64,000 nucleotides of DNA, from contig JAMWFC010000051.1 in the NCBI GenBank assembly GCA_027475525.1, forward strand, positions 3,394,616 to 3,458,615, read 5' to 3'. A program made the translations under genes and the position numbers. Below are positions 31,336-42,041 of the stretch, one piece after another. How positions within the stretch are numbered: position 1 is the first letter of the stretch; each line of letters begins with the position of its first letter. Source of the stretch: Macrolepiota albuminosa (taxonomy: Eukaryota; Basidiomycota; Agaricomycetes; Agaricales; Agaricaceae). The notes beneath the pieces were generated by a model that was given only the letters and a program-made list of their open reading frames with translations, was not told the origin of the DNA and made no database searches.

Positions 31336-33613
31336 GACTGGTTCGATACATAGCTGTCTTCTTGCCTGCACTCGCAAAACACATATCGGTATTGACCCCC
31401 CTGATGAAAAAGGAGTTTAACGTTGCCTTGCCTCCATAGACATCGGAACATCAGAGAGCCTTTGACGGTATCAAACAACTAGTTGTAGGACGGGACTGCT
31501 TGACAACCATCAATCACCAAAATCCGCAAGACAATAAAATCTTCATAACATGCGATGCTAGTAAGCGGAGGACGGGAGCCGTACTGGCTTTTGGAAAGAC
31601 ATGGCAATCAGCCCGGCCTGTTGCGTTCAATTCCTGGCAGTTGACAGCTGCAGAAAAGAACTACTCTACACATGAACATGAACTGCTGGCTATTGTGTGA
31701 GCATTGCACAAATGGAGAACTGACTTATTGGGGTCACATTTCAAAGTGTATACGGACCACAAAACATTGAAAAATTTTGAGTCTCAGCATGAATTATCGA
31801 CGTGTCAAGCACGATGGATGGAATTTTTGGTGCAGTACAATTATACAATCAATTATATAAAAGGTGAAGAAAACACGGTCGCAGGTGCACTTTCACGCTT
31901 CCCTGAGGTGGATGTTGAGGTTGAGGCAGTATTGACCTTTGAAGCAGAGGCAGACATAGTCCTCGTGCTTAAGAAAGGATATGAGATTGATGAATACACC
32001 AAGAGAATTCTGCTGGATATGCAGAAAGGAATGCTGGCTCCAGGAATAGAGATGAGAAATGGGCTACTCTATGTGAGTGAACGGTTGATCATGCCTAATT
32101 ATTGTGGGTTGCGCGAGGAGTTATTCCGGATTACATATGATGAGCTTGGTCACTTCAGCGCAGACAAGACCTACACGTCATTGAGACACTCATATTACTG
32201 GCCAAATATGAGACGGGACTTAATAAAGGGATACATACCCTCTTGTATGGACTGCCAAAGAAACAAGTCAAACACCGCAAAGCTAGTAGGGCCACTGCAC
32301 TCCTTGCCTATCCTGGACTGTCATTTTGGATCAGTGACGCTTGACTTTGTTGGTCCCTTGCCTGTGGATGATGGTTTTGACGAATTTTGTTTTATGACTG
32401 TAACGGAGTCATCCGTGTTACAAGCGTCAACGACGCTATAATTGTTTAATAGAGTATTACGTAAGATAACATCTTGTTTTCACTCTAAGTACTAGTCAAA
32501 TCCGATACTGTGGTCTGATTTAGCACTTGTGTGATACACACAAGATAGTTCTAACTTGTAACTCAGGTTACAATGACGTGTCACGCTGGTGCGGAAATCT
32601 GTATCTCTCCATGTAAAACGATGCAAACAGGAGAAGAATTTGCCAACATATTTTTCCATGACTGGTACTGCAAAAATGGATTGCCATACAAGATCATAAC
32701 GGATCGAGATACCTTGTTTACATCTGGGTTTTGGAAAGCCCTGATGAAATTAACTGGTGTCAAACACAAAATGTCTATATCTTTTCACTCACAGACCGAT
32801 GGCACTTTGGAGCGATCTAACAAGACTATAGTGCAATGTATTCGTTTTCACGTGGATCGACTACAGACAGGTTGGGTTAAGGCCTTGCCACATATTAAAT
32901 TCGGTATAATGAATATCATTAATGCATTTATGGGATATTCCCCTTTTCAATTAAAATCAGGTTTTTTGCTGTGAGTTCTGCCTCCGTTATACCCCCCTCC
33001 CCCAATTGACACTCCGACGGAGGACCTGGCATTGCGTGTCTTGATGGAAATTGAGAGTAATTTCTTGGATGCCATAGACAACTTGATCTCTGCAAAAATT
33101 GACCAGGCTCATCATGCAAACAAGCAACGTGCTCCTGAAATTCCTTACAAAGTGGGAGACATGGTCATGCTTTCCACTGCGAATCGACAATGAGAGTACA
33201 TGCAAAAACGGGATGGATGTGTAGCTAAGTTCATGCTGAGACAAGATGGCCCCTTTGCAGTGCTTGAGGCTTTCCCCGACTCGTCCAAATACGTGTTGGA
33301 CCTGCCAAAATCCATGAATATTGTCAATAAATTTCATGCAAGCTTATTGTCACCATTTATTCCAAATGACAACTCCTTGTTCCCTTCACATTGCTTGGAG
33401 ATGCCTGGCCCAGTAGTCACAGAGGATGGGCAGGAGGAGCACTTTATAGATTGTATTCTTGATGAACAACGATGGGGCTGTGGACTACAATATCTCGTGC
33501 ATTGGTGTGGCTATAGTCCTGACCATGACAAGTGGAAGAGCAGTAAAGAAATGGAGGACACCGTGGCGTTAGATGATTGGGAGAAGAGAAAGGAAAGGTT
33601 GCGAGAGCAATGA
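31336..33613 (+). pseudogene. Element D: decayed chromodomain Gypsy pol (RNase H, integrase, chromodomain)
   Basis: The translation shows RNase H (FITCDASKRRTGAVLAFG, YSTHEHELLAIV, YTDHKTLKNF); the last catalytic Asp in the usual ADALSR is changed to Gly (AGALSR). An HHCC zinc domain (YDELGHFSADKT ... CMDC), integrase core residues (LDFVGPLP, ITDRDTLFT, DGTLERSNKT) and a C-terminal chromodomain (LQYLVHWCGYSPDHDKW) follow. Stops at about 31436, 31698 and 32439, a frameshift near 32972 and a short insertion in the integrase show it is inactive. The RT part is missing, cut by the element C LTR. The chromodomain marks it as a chromovirus, unlike A and B. Confidence 0.82.
32418..32573. repeat. Small insertion in D integrase
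   Basis: About 150 nt of noncoding sequence interrupt the integrase between FCFMTVT and the AEICISPCKT block. Its ends are imperfect inverted repeats (TGTTACAAG ... CTTGTAAC, then GTTACA). It may be a MITE-like element or a solo LTR. Boundaries and duplication are not certain. Confidence 0.4.
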
Positions 33614-33634
33614 ATTTTTCAGAACATGGGAGAG

Positions 33635-33902
33635 TGTAAGCATGAGGCTTACTCAAACTGCTCAATTACTGTTCTCGCATCCTGTCACAGATATCCCGTC
33701 ATGGAGCATGTGATGGACGTTATCGGATAGATCCTGAGGGGCTTATGATTGAGAGGCTCCAATCAAAAACCTTAATTCAAAGGATATTTAGACATTGTTC
33801 ATGTATTTTTGAGACTAACTTACTTTTCTCCACAAATTCAATCTTTGTTCCATTCTGTTGTTTTGCTTTCTCTAAGTGAAGCAGAACTTACATTCACTTA
33901 CA
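33635..33902 (+). repeat. Possible LTR downstream of D
   Basis: It runs from TGTAAGCATGAGGCTTAC to a CTTACA end, giving inverted termini TGTAAG/CTTACA, about 20 nt after the chromodomain stop. It could be the D 3' LTR. No partner LTR is visible. Confidence 0.35.
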
Positions 33903-33917
33903 CTTTTTTTTTGAAAG

Positions 33918-34286
33918 TGTAAGCATACCGCTTACTACCATGGCGAGATGGAGGGCGACAATTAGGGATTAGGGGTCTTGATTGGTAAATAGGGGTTCAA
34001 TCAAGAGGTTATTGTGAACCTTAAATCTGGTATGGAAATCACACATATATAGGAGATGGATGGTAGAAGTAGATTTCATTCCCCTTTACGAATCATATTG
34101 CATTCCAATTATCAGAGACTGTCTTAAGTGAAGTCAGACTTGATCGTCTGCTTATACTTTTTTTTTAATTGCAAACGGCGATACAAGATTCATGTTCTAC
34201 CATCTATCCATAGTGTCAGGGGACTCCTCATTTCTTCCTTTTCTCACTCCTTATCTCTTCACTCTCCTTCCATTCATTCTCTTATT
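33918..34286 (+). repeat. Second LTR-like start, runs into gap
   Basis: A second TGTAAGCATACCGCTTAC start resembles the one at 33635. A TATATA lies near 34045. The segment ends in the run of N, and I see no coding signal in it. Confidence 0.3.
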
Positions 34287-34386
34287 NNNNNNNNNNNNNN
34301 NNNNNNNNNNNNNNNNNNNNNNNNNNNNNNNNNNNNNNNNNNNNNNNNNNNNNNNNNNNNNNNNNNNNNNNNNNNNNNNNNNNNNN
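34287..34386. other. Assembly gap (100 N)
   Basis: Exactly 100 N, the conventional placeholder for a gap of unknown size. It separates D-like sequence from the A1 3' LTR end. Open frames that read through it are meaningless. Confidence 0.99.
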
Positions 34387-34460
34387 CGCGCCCAACGCAA
34401 ACTCTTGGTACGGTAACACTTAAGTTACATTTGTTGCTGACCAAACTTTGGGCGTCATCA
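34387..34460 (+). repeat. A1 element: 3' LTR terminal remnant
   Basis: The last 74 nt of a family-A LTR, carrying the A1-specific variants and ending GGCGTCATCA. The following ACGT (34461-34464) matches 913-916 left of the A1 5' LTR. This defines the right end of the A1 insertion inside the A0 3' LTR. Confidence 0.85.
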
Positions 34461-35272
34461 ACGTGCCTATGAAAAATAAGGTAAAGTCAGAAAAGGGTCG
34501 GCAAGTGTCAAGCGCTAAGGTAAAAGCACCTATGGAGGAGGCGGTAAGTGAACACGGCAAGGTAAGTGGCAAAAACATGGTACCCTTAGCAAAGTCTAAG
34601 CGACGTTAATGCCTGCCATAGCTGCAAGGTGCGAGTTTGTCAAGAGCTAGTGATAGTCTGCAACTGCCAATGACTTCAACATTGCTGACCGTAAATGAGA
34701 TTTAGACCGTAAGGGAGACTGGAGTAAGGGGAGCAGGAAACTCTGTTATCTGATGATGTATGTACAAGTCGGTAAGTACTTTTATACTACAAGGAGTTCA
34801 CCATCGCCAGTGACTGATAATGCCAAAGTGCGGTAAACTAGAAAATTTTATAGGGGTAGCTCCAATGGTTTCAGATCCCTACCATCCATTCAAGACCCTT
34901 AGCGGCGCCAGGAAGCAGATCGCAATGCTAAACCATCAATCTATCACCCTTCTGTCTGTCAAAATACCTAAGCGATGTCAGGCGCCAGATCGAGGTGCTA
35001 AGCGGTGTCAGACGCCAAGGTCAAACGCCAAGCTGTCCGTCAGTTTTTGATAGATCATCAGTCTTCAAGCGCTGTCGTCAGTGACTGATGCCATCTGTCA
35101 GTTGTCATTCTTGCTGCCATCAGCGCTATCATTGATCAGATCTGCTTCTTGCCATACGTGGCTGTCAAATATTGCCAAAATTGGTTAATTAGTGTGTGCT
35201 AAGGTATCCTGAGCCGGTGCCGCATTGCCATAGCCTGCCGTTGATGCGCTGATCCTGTATGGGGTCCTATCA
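34461..35272 (-). repeat. A0 element: 3' LTR main part (minus orientation)
   Basis: On the minus strand it starts TGATAGGACCCCATACAGG at 35272 and matches the family-A LTR to 34461. It is split there by A1 and completed at 916-800. It has many transition differences from A2 and A6, consistent with age or cytosine deamination. The polypurine tract lies at about 35273-35285 on the minus strand. Confidence 0.85.
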
Positions 35273-35442
35273 TCTCCCTCCAACTGAAAAATTGACTGTT
35301 CTCAGTCACCAAATAAGGCTACCATTACTGTTTTTGTGACATGTGGCCCGTGCGTTCTTCAAACTTCGTTTATAGTCCTGGTGCATGAGTTTGGACTTCA
35401 TCTCTCTTCCCCTGATTTTATCTGGCGCTCATCCCAATTGAA

Positions 35443-37865
35443 ATGTCTTTCCGTATTCCAACTCCGCCCCCTGTTCCATCACGTGAGGCCCAAGACACGG
35501 CCCATGCTTATATTGCCAAGGCAAATAATTTCCTCAAGCGAATCGATGGCGTTGGCATAGACGTGCCTGTAAATTTGGTGGTTGCCGTTATGAAACTATA
35601 CGAGCGGTGGCTGGAGGTGTGCGTTCTTGGTGTGGGCTGGGATTGTGAGATAGAGGTTTGGGAGTGGTGCTGGTCGTGGTACCTGGATCATCGTGGTGTG
35701 GAGTAGTTAGCGCCCTTTGCTCATTTTGTAAGTACCTCCAGTTCTTGCTGTGTTGCTAGCTGATCGAGTTGCCAGGCGCCTCCTTTCATCCCCACTATCG
35801 AGGACGAGCTGGAGGACATTCTGTCCGGTGCCTTGCTGATGATGGTAAGTGTGCCTGCAACAGAGTGAGTATTCCTAACCCATTCTTTTAACTTAGCTTT
35901 GGTCTGATTTGTCGCCCCACAGTAAACAGGAGGTATTGGTGCCCCTCACTCACATGCAGGTAAACGAGGAGATTGCGGCAATGTGAGAGGAGGTTTCCCA
36001 TGACTCTTGAGAGATTATGAGGGCACTAGAGGAGTGGGAAAGAGCAGCAGCATTGGCGGCAGAGATGGAGGAGATTGCTGAGGGGAAGGCACCTGCCGCC
36101 GAGAGGCAGGCAGGAACAGAAGGGTCTGGTAAGGGTGGTCGTGCTGGCAGCACTTTGAGCCCAGTGTTGCTGGCTAGCAAGTCGGGCTTGCCGAGGAAGC
36201 TGGCAGGTGCTTCCAAATGCAAGGTAAGTGCTGATTTTGCTTGCCATTGCCGATGGTTGCTAATGACATTTGCAGAGTTGCAAGGCAGCTCCTCAATATG
36301 CAGTGAGTGGTATTTTCTTTAGAATTGGTCTGGAATTACTAAGTCTTTGTAGGCGCCAACACAAAGTTCCTTTGACGACAAGGAGCTGAAAAGTTTGCTT
36401 TTGCCGCGTCGGGAGGAGGCCGTTCTTGACAAGGGGCAAGAGGCCGGGGTCATGATGGAGGAGATGAAGGAGAAGAAGACTGTTTCCCTGGCGACCCGGC
36501 AGGCTTTTAAGAAGGCACAGGGAGCGGTAAGTAACTTTTCTGTCTTTTTGAGTCTCTTGCTAACTCTTAGCGCTAGTGTGACAAGTGCTGGGCAGACAAC
36601 GACCCAGAAGGCTGTTGGTTCCCAACTGGAGCCCAGCCGTGTTATTGCTGTAGTGCCTTGAAACGCACTTGTACCATCGACGGGGCCAAGAGTCGCAAGC
36701 ATGGCGGCGTGCCAGATGCTCTTGTTGAGAAAACATTTTCCCATGCTGTTCTGGTAAGGAGGGCTAGGGAGTTTGTAGAGGGGCAGAGGAAGAAGGTTGC
36801 CACTGGAGGAATGGCGGCTGTGGGACAGGCCTCCTTGGCGTTGCTGATGCGCCAAGAAGATGGGTCAGAAACTGTCAGAAATCGAGGTGCCAGCAAGCGC
36901 CAAGGGACTTCGGTCCCAGAAAAATGACAAGCCCCTTCCCCAAGCAAAGGGAAGGGCAAAGCCAAGCAACCTTGCATAGTATTGTCACCCTCCCTGAGGA
37001 CACCGAGATGGCGGATTTGGAGAAGGCCTTAGCAGTGAGTCGCCTGCCTTTTCAAACTTCTGGGGCAGGTCCAAGTGGCCTTTTGTCGCCTATCCACTTG
37101 GCGGTGAGGTCCCTTGGCAAAAAACAGGAGTTGGGAGAGCAGGAAGCGGTTGGCAACTCGGTGCCTCAAGAGGAGCAGGAAGAGGTCCCCACAGATATTG
37201 AGATGAGGGATGGGTCCGGGGAGAAGGCAGAGGTAGCGGCTATGGGAGGAGATGAAGACGCCAAGGGTAAGGAAGAAGAGACCTTGGCGACACAGCGCAA
37301 AGGTGATGAGGAGGAGGCACCAGCAAAGGAGTCAGTAGTGGAGGAAGGGGAGGGAGCTGCAGGAGTGGCTAGAGAGGAGCCAGAGTGGCGCTGGCTACTG
37401 CCTTATGGTAACGTTGTCCCCTGGAAGGTGTCAGACCCTGAGGACATTGCCAGATTGGAACCAAGGCGCCCTGTAATCGCTAGGGTTAATCCTGCCTGGA
37501 CTCCCTAGCTGGAACTGACGGTTACTGGTGACACCTTCCAGTGGCTGGGGCAAGACCTCGTCTACCTGGTCATAGCGCTCAATCCTCACAACATGTTGGA
37601 GCGGTATTCAAGGAGGGCGGCAACGATGGAGGCGACAATGGGGTGGGAGCAGGAATGAGTACAGGGCCAGCTCATGGCACTTCACTTGCACTATTCCAAC
37701 TTGAGTCGCAGCCTACATGTTCTGCTCAATTACCAAGATGATTGCCAAGCCGCCATGAATTGGCAAACCACCAACAATATCCTACCGGGCAACCTCCTAC
37801 CTCTTCGCGAGTCCTCCCTGCCAGTTTCTGATGACTCCTTGCCAATGGACAATGTTAGCGAGTAA
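35443..37865 (+). pseudogene. A0 antisense gene (decayed Zn-cluster-like gene)
   Basis: A0 is on the minus strand, so its antisense gene reads on the plus strand. Exon 1 (35443-35727, 285 nt as in A2 and A6) begins MSFRIPTPPPVPSREAQD but has a TAG at about 35704 where A2 and A6 have a sense codon. Later exons are recognisable with GTAAGT donors, and exon 6 starts at 36577 with TGTGACAAGTGCTGG; all six cysteines remain. The acidic and RWLLPYGNVVPWKVSD segments follow, with a further stop near 37506. It is dead by several G-to-A/C-to-T changes but confirms the exon layout. Confidence 0.78.
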
Positions 37866-38096
37866 ACAGACCTTAGCGTAGATAGGCCGTTTATGTATAT
37901 TTTTCTTGTTACCGTTCGCATGCATATATATTTTGCCGCCTCCTTGCCAAGTGAAAGGATTAGTCCTGTAGTCTAAGTTAGCGCAACAGCACAGAGCAAA
38001 GAAAGTAAAGCAAAGAGAAAGCAAGTGGCAAGCATTCTAAGGTAGGTTTTAGCAAGAGGAATAGTAGGTGAGGGACTTGGTCAAATTTTGAGGAAA

Positions 38097-38135
38097 AGGG
38101 AAACACTCAGTAAATCATCATAGCAAAAAACCCTT
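38097..38135 (+). other. Conserved noncoding motif (A0 copy)
   Basis: On the minus strand GGGTTTTTTGCT, then ATGATGATTTACTGAG and TGTTTCCC. It lies about 230 nt past the antisense stop and 160 nt from the pol stop. It is the best-conserved part of this otherwise decayed spacer. Confidence 0.6.
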
Positions 38136-38291
38136 GGTGAGAGTTGCACAGTGCGCTAAGCATTAGCAACACGCTAGCGCTGCAGCTTGACTATGTAAGA
38201 AAATGTCTGTTGGATATAGTATAGTAAGTATCGGCCAGAAAGATAGGTAAGATAAGTAATAGAAAAAGAGAGCTTATCAATATAGTCTTTT

Positions 38292-41200
38292 CTAATCATT
38301 TTCTTCTTCTTCTACCAAAGTCGGCAAATCATCATTGTCCAATAAGTCAGTTTCTTCCAGTTCTCTAAGTTTGGCGGTGTCAATATCTAGCGCTTCCAGC
38401 GGCAAGTCAACTTGTTCCCTGGTGAGATATGGTAACAGGCAAAATGTGGCAACAGGTTGATGCAATACTGAACCATCTAATTCACAGAGCACGTAAGCAC
38501 CTCCACGGTTACAAGAAATGACTACCAAAGGTCCCAAATAGCGCAGTTGCATTTTCTTGTTATATGAGGTCTCAATTTTGGAGTTGTGCATAAGCACTAG
38601 CGCTCCTCTCAGGAAGTTGTAATCCTTGATAGTAGCACTATGCTCTGTTTTGAATCGCAGGGCTGCTTGGCGGCGGGCACTAAAGACTACCTCGTGGAGT
38701 CGCTCCAAATCTTCTCTCCTTTGTTGGAGATCAATAGCTTGTCTGGCAATCAGATTGGTAGTTGCTAAGATGCTGTTGGGTGCTGGCTGAAAGTAGGTTG
38801 CTTCTACAATGTCAGCAGGGAGTAAAGGATGGGTGCCAGTAGCCGCATAATAGGGAGAACAACCCATGAGCTTACGAATAGTAACTCTCTCTGACCAAAA
38901 TACTGAATATGTTGCCTCACTCCAATGAGACTCATCGCCATCAACTGCCTTGAAGAGTGCTTGCCGAACGTCAAAGTGTGGTCTCTCTACCAGGCCATTG
39001 GCACGTTTGTTGTAGCCAGATACTCGAATGTGATGGATGTTGTATTTCTTGGTGAGATGGGTTAGCGCTTTAATAATTGGCGCACCATTGTCCATGACAA
39101 TTTCTCTTAGCACTCCCCAATGGCAAATGACATCCTCAAACAGCCACTTGGCGACCGCCTCCATATTTTCTCTTTGAAGCATTCAAAATTCAGGCCAGTG
39201 GATTAGTGAGCAACGACCTTGAATAATGTACTTGTAGCAACCAGATTTGGGCATATGCATGGTATTGACATAGATTTTGCTGAATAGGGGAGCTGGCATT
39301 GCAACAGTGGGCGGGATAAGCACTTGGCATGTTTGTTGAATTTGGCAGAGGTGGCAAGTCCTAATGTACCAGGTGATGTCAGCACTAGCGTGTGGCCACC
39401 AGAATCGTTCTAAAAGAGAGGCTCAGGTAGCATACAGACCTCTATGTCCTAGCTTGTCATGCATGGCGTGCAGGACACGTAAGCGACTTTCTGGCTTGAT
39501 GATCAGCTTGTGAGCACCATCTCGATGTTGTCGCCAAAGGCAGTTGTTGGTAAAGAAGAAACGGGTAGCGTATCGGATAAAGGTTGCAAATTGTTCATTG
39601 GTAAGGCCTGCCAGTTGCTTGAGGTCTTGTATCCATTGTTCAACTATTAACAGGCAACTGTCTTCCACCTTTGCCTTAGCGGATCGGAAAACGGCATCGT
39701 AGGTCAGGTTTCTGCTGTCTTCTCTTAGTGGATGGGGTTCTTGTACGACTTTTACTGGAGGTGAGTTTTGGCCTTGGATGCTTGCTGTGTAGAAGGTTAG
39801 GGGTGCGCTAAAGGTCTCAGGGTGGTAAGGGACAAGGGGATGTAAAAGGATACTGGTAGGCTGTTGCCGTCGTAATAAGGAAATTGGCTGTTGTATGAGG
39901 TGCACAAAACCATGTAATCAGTCAATCCAGTCCTCGAAATCGCTATCCACCTGTGGATCCACTGCCGGGTTGCCAGGCTGCTGTGGTCGCCTAGAGAGTC
40001 CATCTGGTCCGTGGAAAGAGCTCTTGACATGGACCAATTCAAAGTGAAACATGAGAATAGCGACTACCCACCAATTCATACTAGCGGATGGCTGGATGTC
40101 AGGATTCTGCAGCATGCCTTTGATTTACCTAGCGTCAACTTCCACAATAAGGTTCCACACGCCAATCAAATATATCTTTAGCAACCAAAAGGCTTTGAAG
40201 AGTCCATAAAGCTCTAGTTTAGGCTGACTGTAGCGAGATTCTCTGTTGTTTAGTGTGATAGACCCAAAGCAGTTGTAGCATTGCTGTTTCTGATTATTGC
40301 TAAGGCACTGGCACAGGAAGTAGCCAACAGCAATGTACAAAGTATCCACCGCCAAGATAACAGGGTCGGCAGAGGCATAGTCAATGGGAACCAAGGGCTT
40401 AGTGTCTTGTAGGGCTTTTACTAAGTCTCGTTGTGCAGTGACCTGGTCTGGCCCAAATTCAAAGGGCTCGTTGGCGTGGGTGAGTCGGTTAAGGGCATGT
40501 GCACAATGGGCAAAGTTCTTAACGAATATCCTGAGAACACCAACGGTACCAAGAAAGGCACAAACTTTAGATAAGTCGCGGCAAGGACCCCATCACTCCA
40601 GGAGCGCTAAGCGAGACTCGTTGGGAACACGTCCGTCAGGAGTGCAGATGTGACCAAGTATTTTGAACCTTGGCATGCAAAGGAGGAGCTTATGGCTGCT
40701 AAAGATTCCACTGCTATACTTCATATGTTGGAGAACTCGGTTAAGCAGCTAGAAAAACTCCCATAATGCTAAGCAAATGTTGGCATTGTTGGGATGGGTC
40801 GCCAATAAGCCGTTTACGAGTTGCCAGTCTTTGGGGCCTTTGACGCCAATGTCATCAATGAAGCTAAGAACGTTATGTGGAATCTCAGGTTAGAGGATGA
40901 AAGTGATGTTGTCATGGAATATAGGGACTGAGTTTGTCCAGCCCATCAGTAAAGTGACTAGGTGCAACGCACCAAATGGAGTTTGAAAAGTAGTGAGGTC
41001 CTGGGAAGAAGGGTGTATCAGGCATTCATTGTAGCCAATGTAGAGGTCAAGGGTGGCACCACAAATACACCTGGCAAAGGACTCGGCAATGTGGTCAGGG
41101 AAAGGCGGTACACCAGAGTGTCATATTGTAACCCTATTTAGTGGTTCAAGGCTGTGGACTATGCCCAGATTACCATTCTTTTTGAGGACACAAAACCATC

Positions 41201-42041
41201 AGGAGCGGTAAGAACTGGTGGAGGGCTCATAGATGCCAGCCTTAATCTTGGTCCTTATAATTTGGCAGACCTCAGCTTCTATTCCAGGCGGTAATGGTCG
41301 GTTGTGCTCAGTCCATGGCACGTGAGGAATGGTCAGGATTACAACAGGCAGAAAGAAGTCTGTATGAAGGCTGCCACGTTCCGAGTCCTCCCAAGCAAAG
41401 GCTTTATTTTGCTTAGCAACGAGATTGGTAAGGACATTCAACTCATCTTTGGTCAAAAACCCTGTGTTATGCTCCTTGGCGAATTGTTGCTGGTGTTCTG
41501 TGGTAAAACGTCCTGTGGGCTGAAAGGGTGGCAGATTTGGTGATAAGGCTGGCATGTCGGCAAGAGGGTTGCCAATGATCTGGCGCTCGATTCTAAACGT
41601 CTCAGAAGAGTGCGTAGCAACAGGTTTTGTTTTGAGTGTGACTGGCTTATATTTCTTTTTGACTTGAACCCCTTTCCTTTTGGGAGCGTTAGCTTGGTTA
41701 TATACAGAGGTGGAAAGGGGAACTGTAGCCTGAGGAGCGGCAAGTCTGAGAATGGCAGGAGACGAGGCTCCAGGAAGGGTAGTGAGATATGTATTGGTAG
41801 ACGCAATATTTTGGAACGATTCTGAAGCAGTAAGGTACAAGTATGCTAGAGCGGAGTTGGTAATGTTTTGATTTTTCTGGGAAAGCTCAGCGTTGTTAGT
41901 GAATCAAGGAATTAAAACTTCTTCCTCAAGAAAAGCGGTAGACACGATATTTACAAGACCAGTATCATGGTCATATTCAAGTGTTAGCGCCACATCTCCA
42001 TGATCATCACCAATCACCTCCTCGATGGTTTGTGAAAACAC
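38292..42041 (-). pseudogene. pol: A0 pol (decayed)
   Basis: The minus strand carries recognisable pieces of the whole Pol: the N-terminus near 42041, RT from about 41300 to 40700, RNase H near 40390-40125, the zinc domain near 39480-39340 and the integrase core in the longest frame, 39182-38292 (MDNGAPIIKALTHLTKKYNI, VERPHF). Numerous CAA/CAG-to-TAA/TAG and CGA-to-TGA type stops break it. It ends LPTLVEEEEND. The pattern is transition decay without gross rearrangement. Confidence 0.82.

Noticed and set aside
34128..34472. Open frames that read through the run of N
   Set aside because: They exist only because N is translated as unknown; there is no real continuity across a gap of unknown length.
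38292..39182. Functional integrase gene on the minus strand
   Set aside because: It is a 296-codon fragment of the decayed A0 pol; upstream RT and RNase H frames carry many stops.
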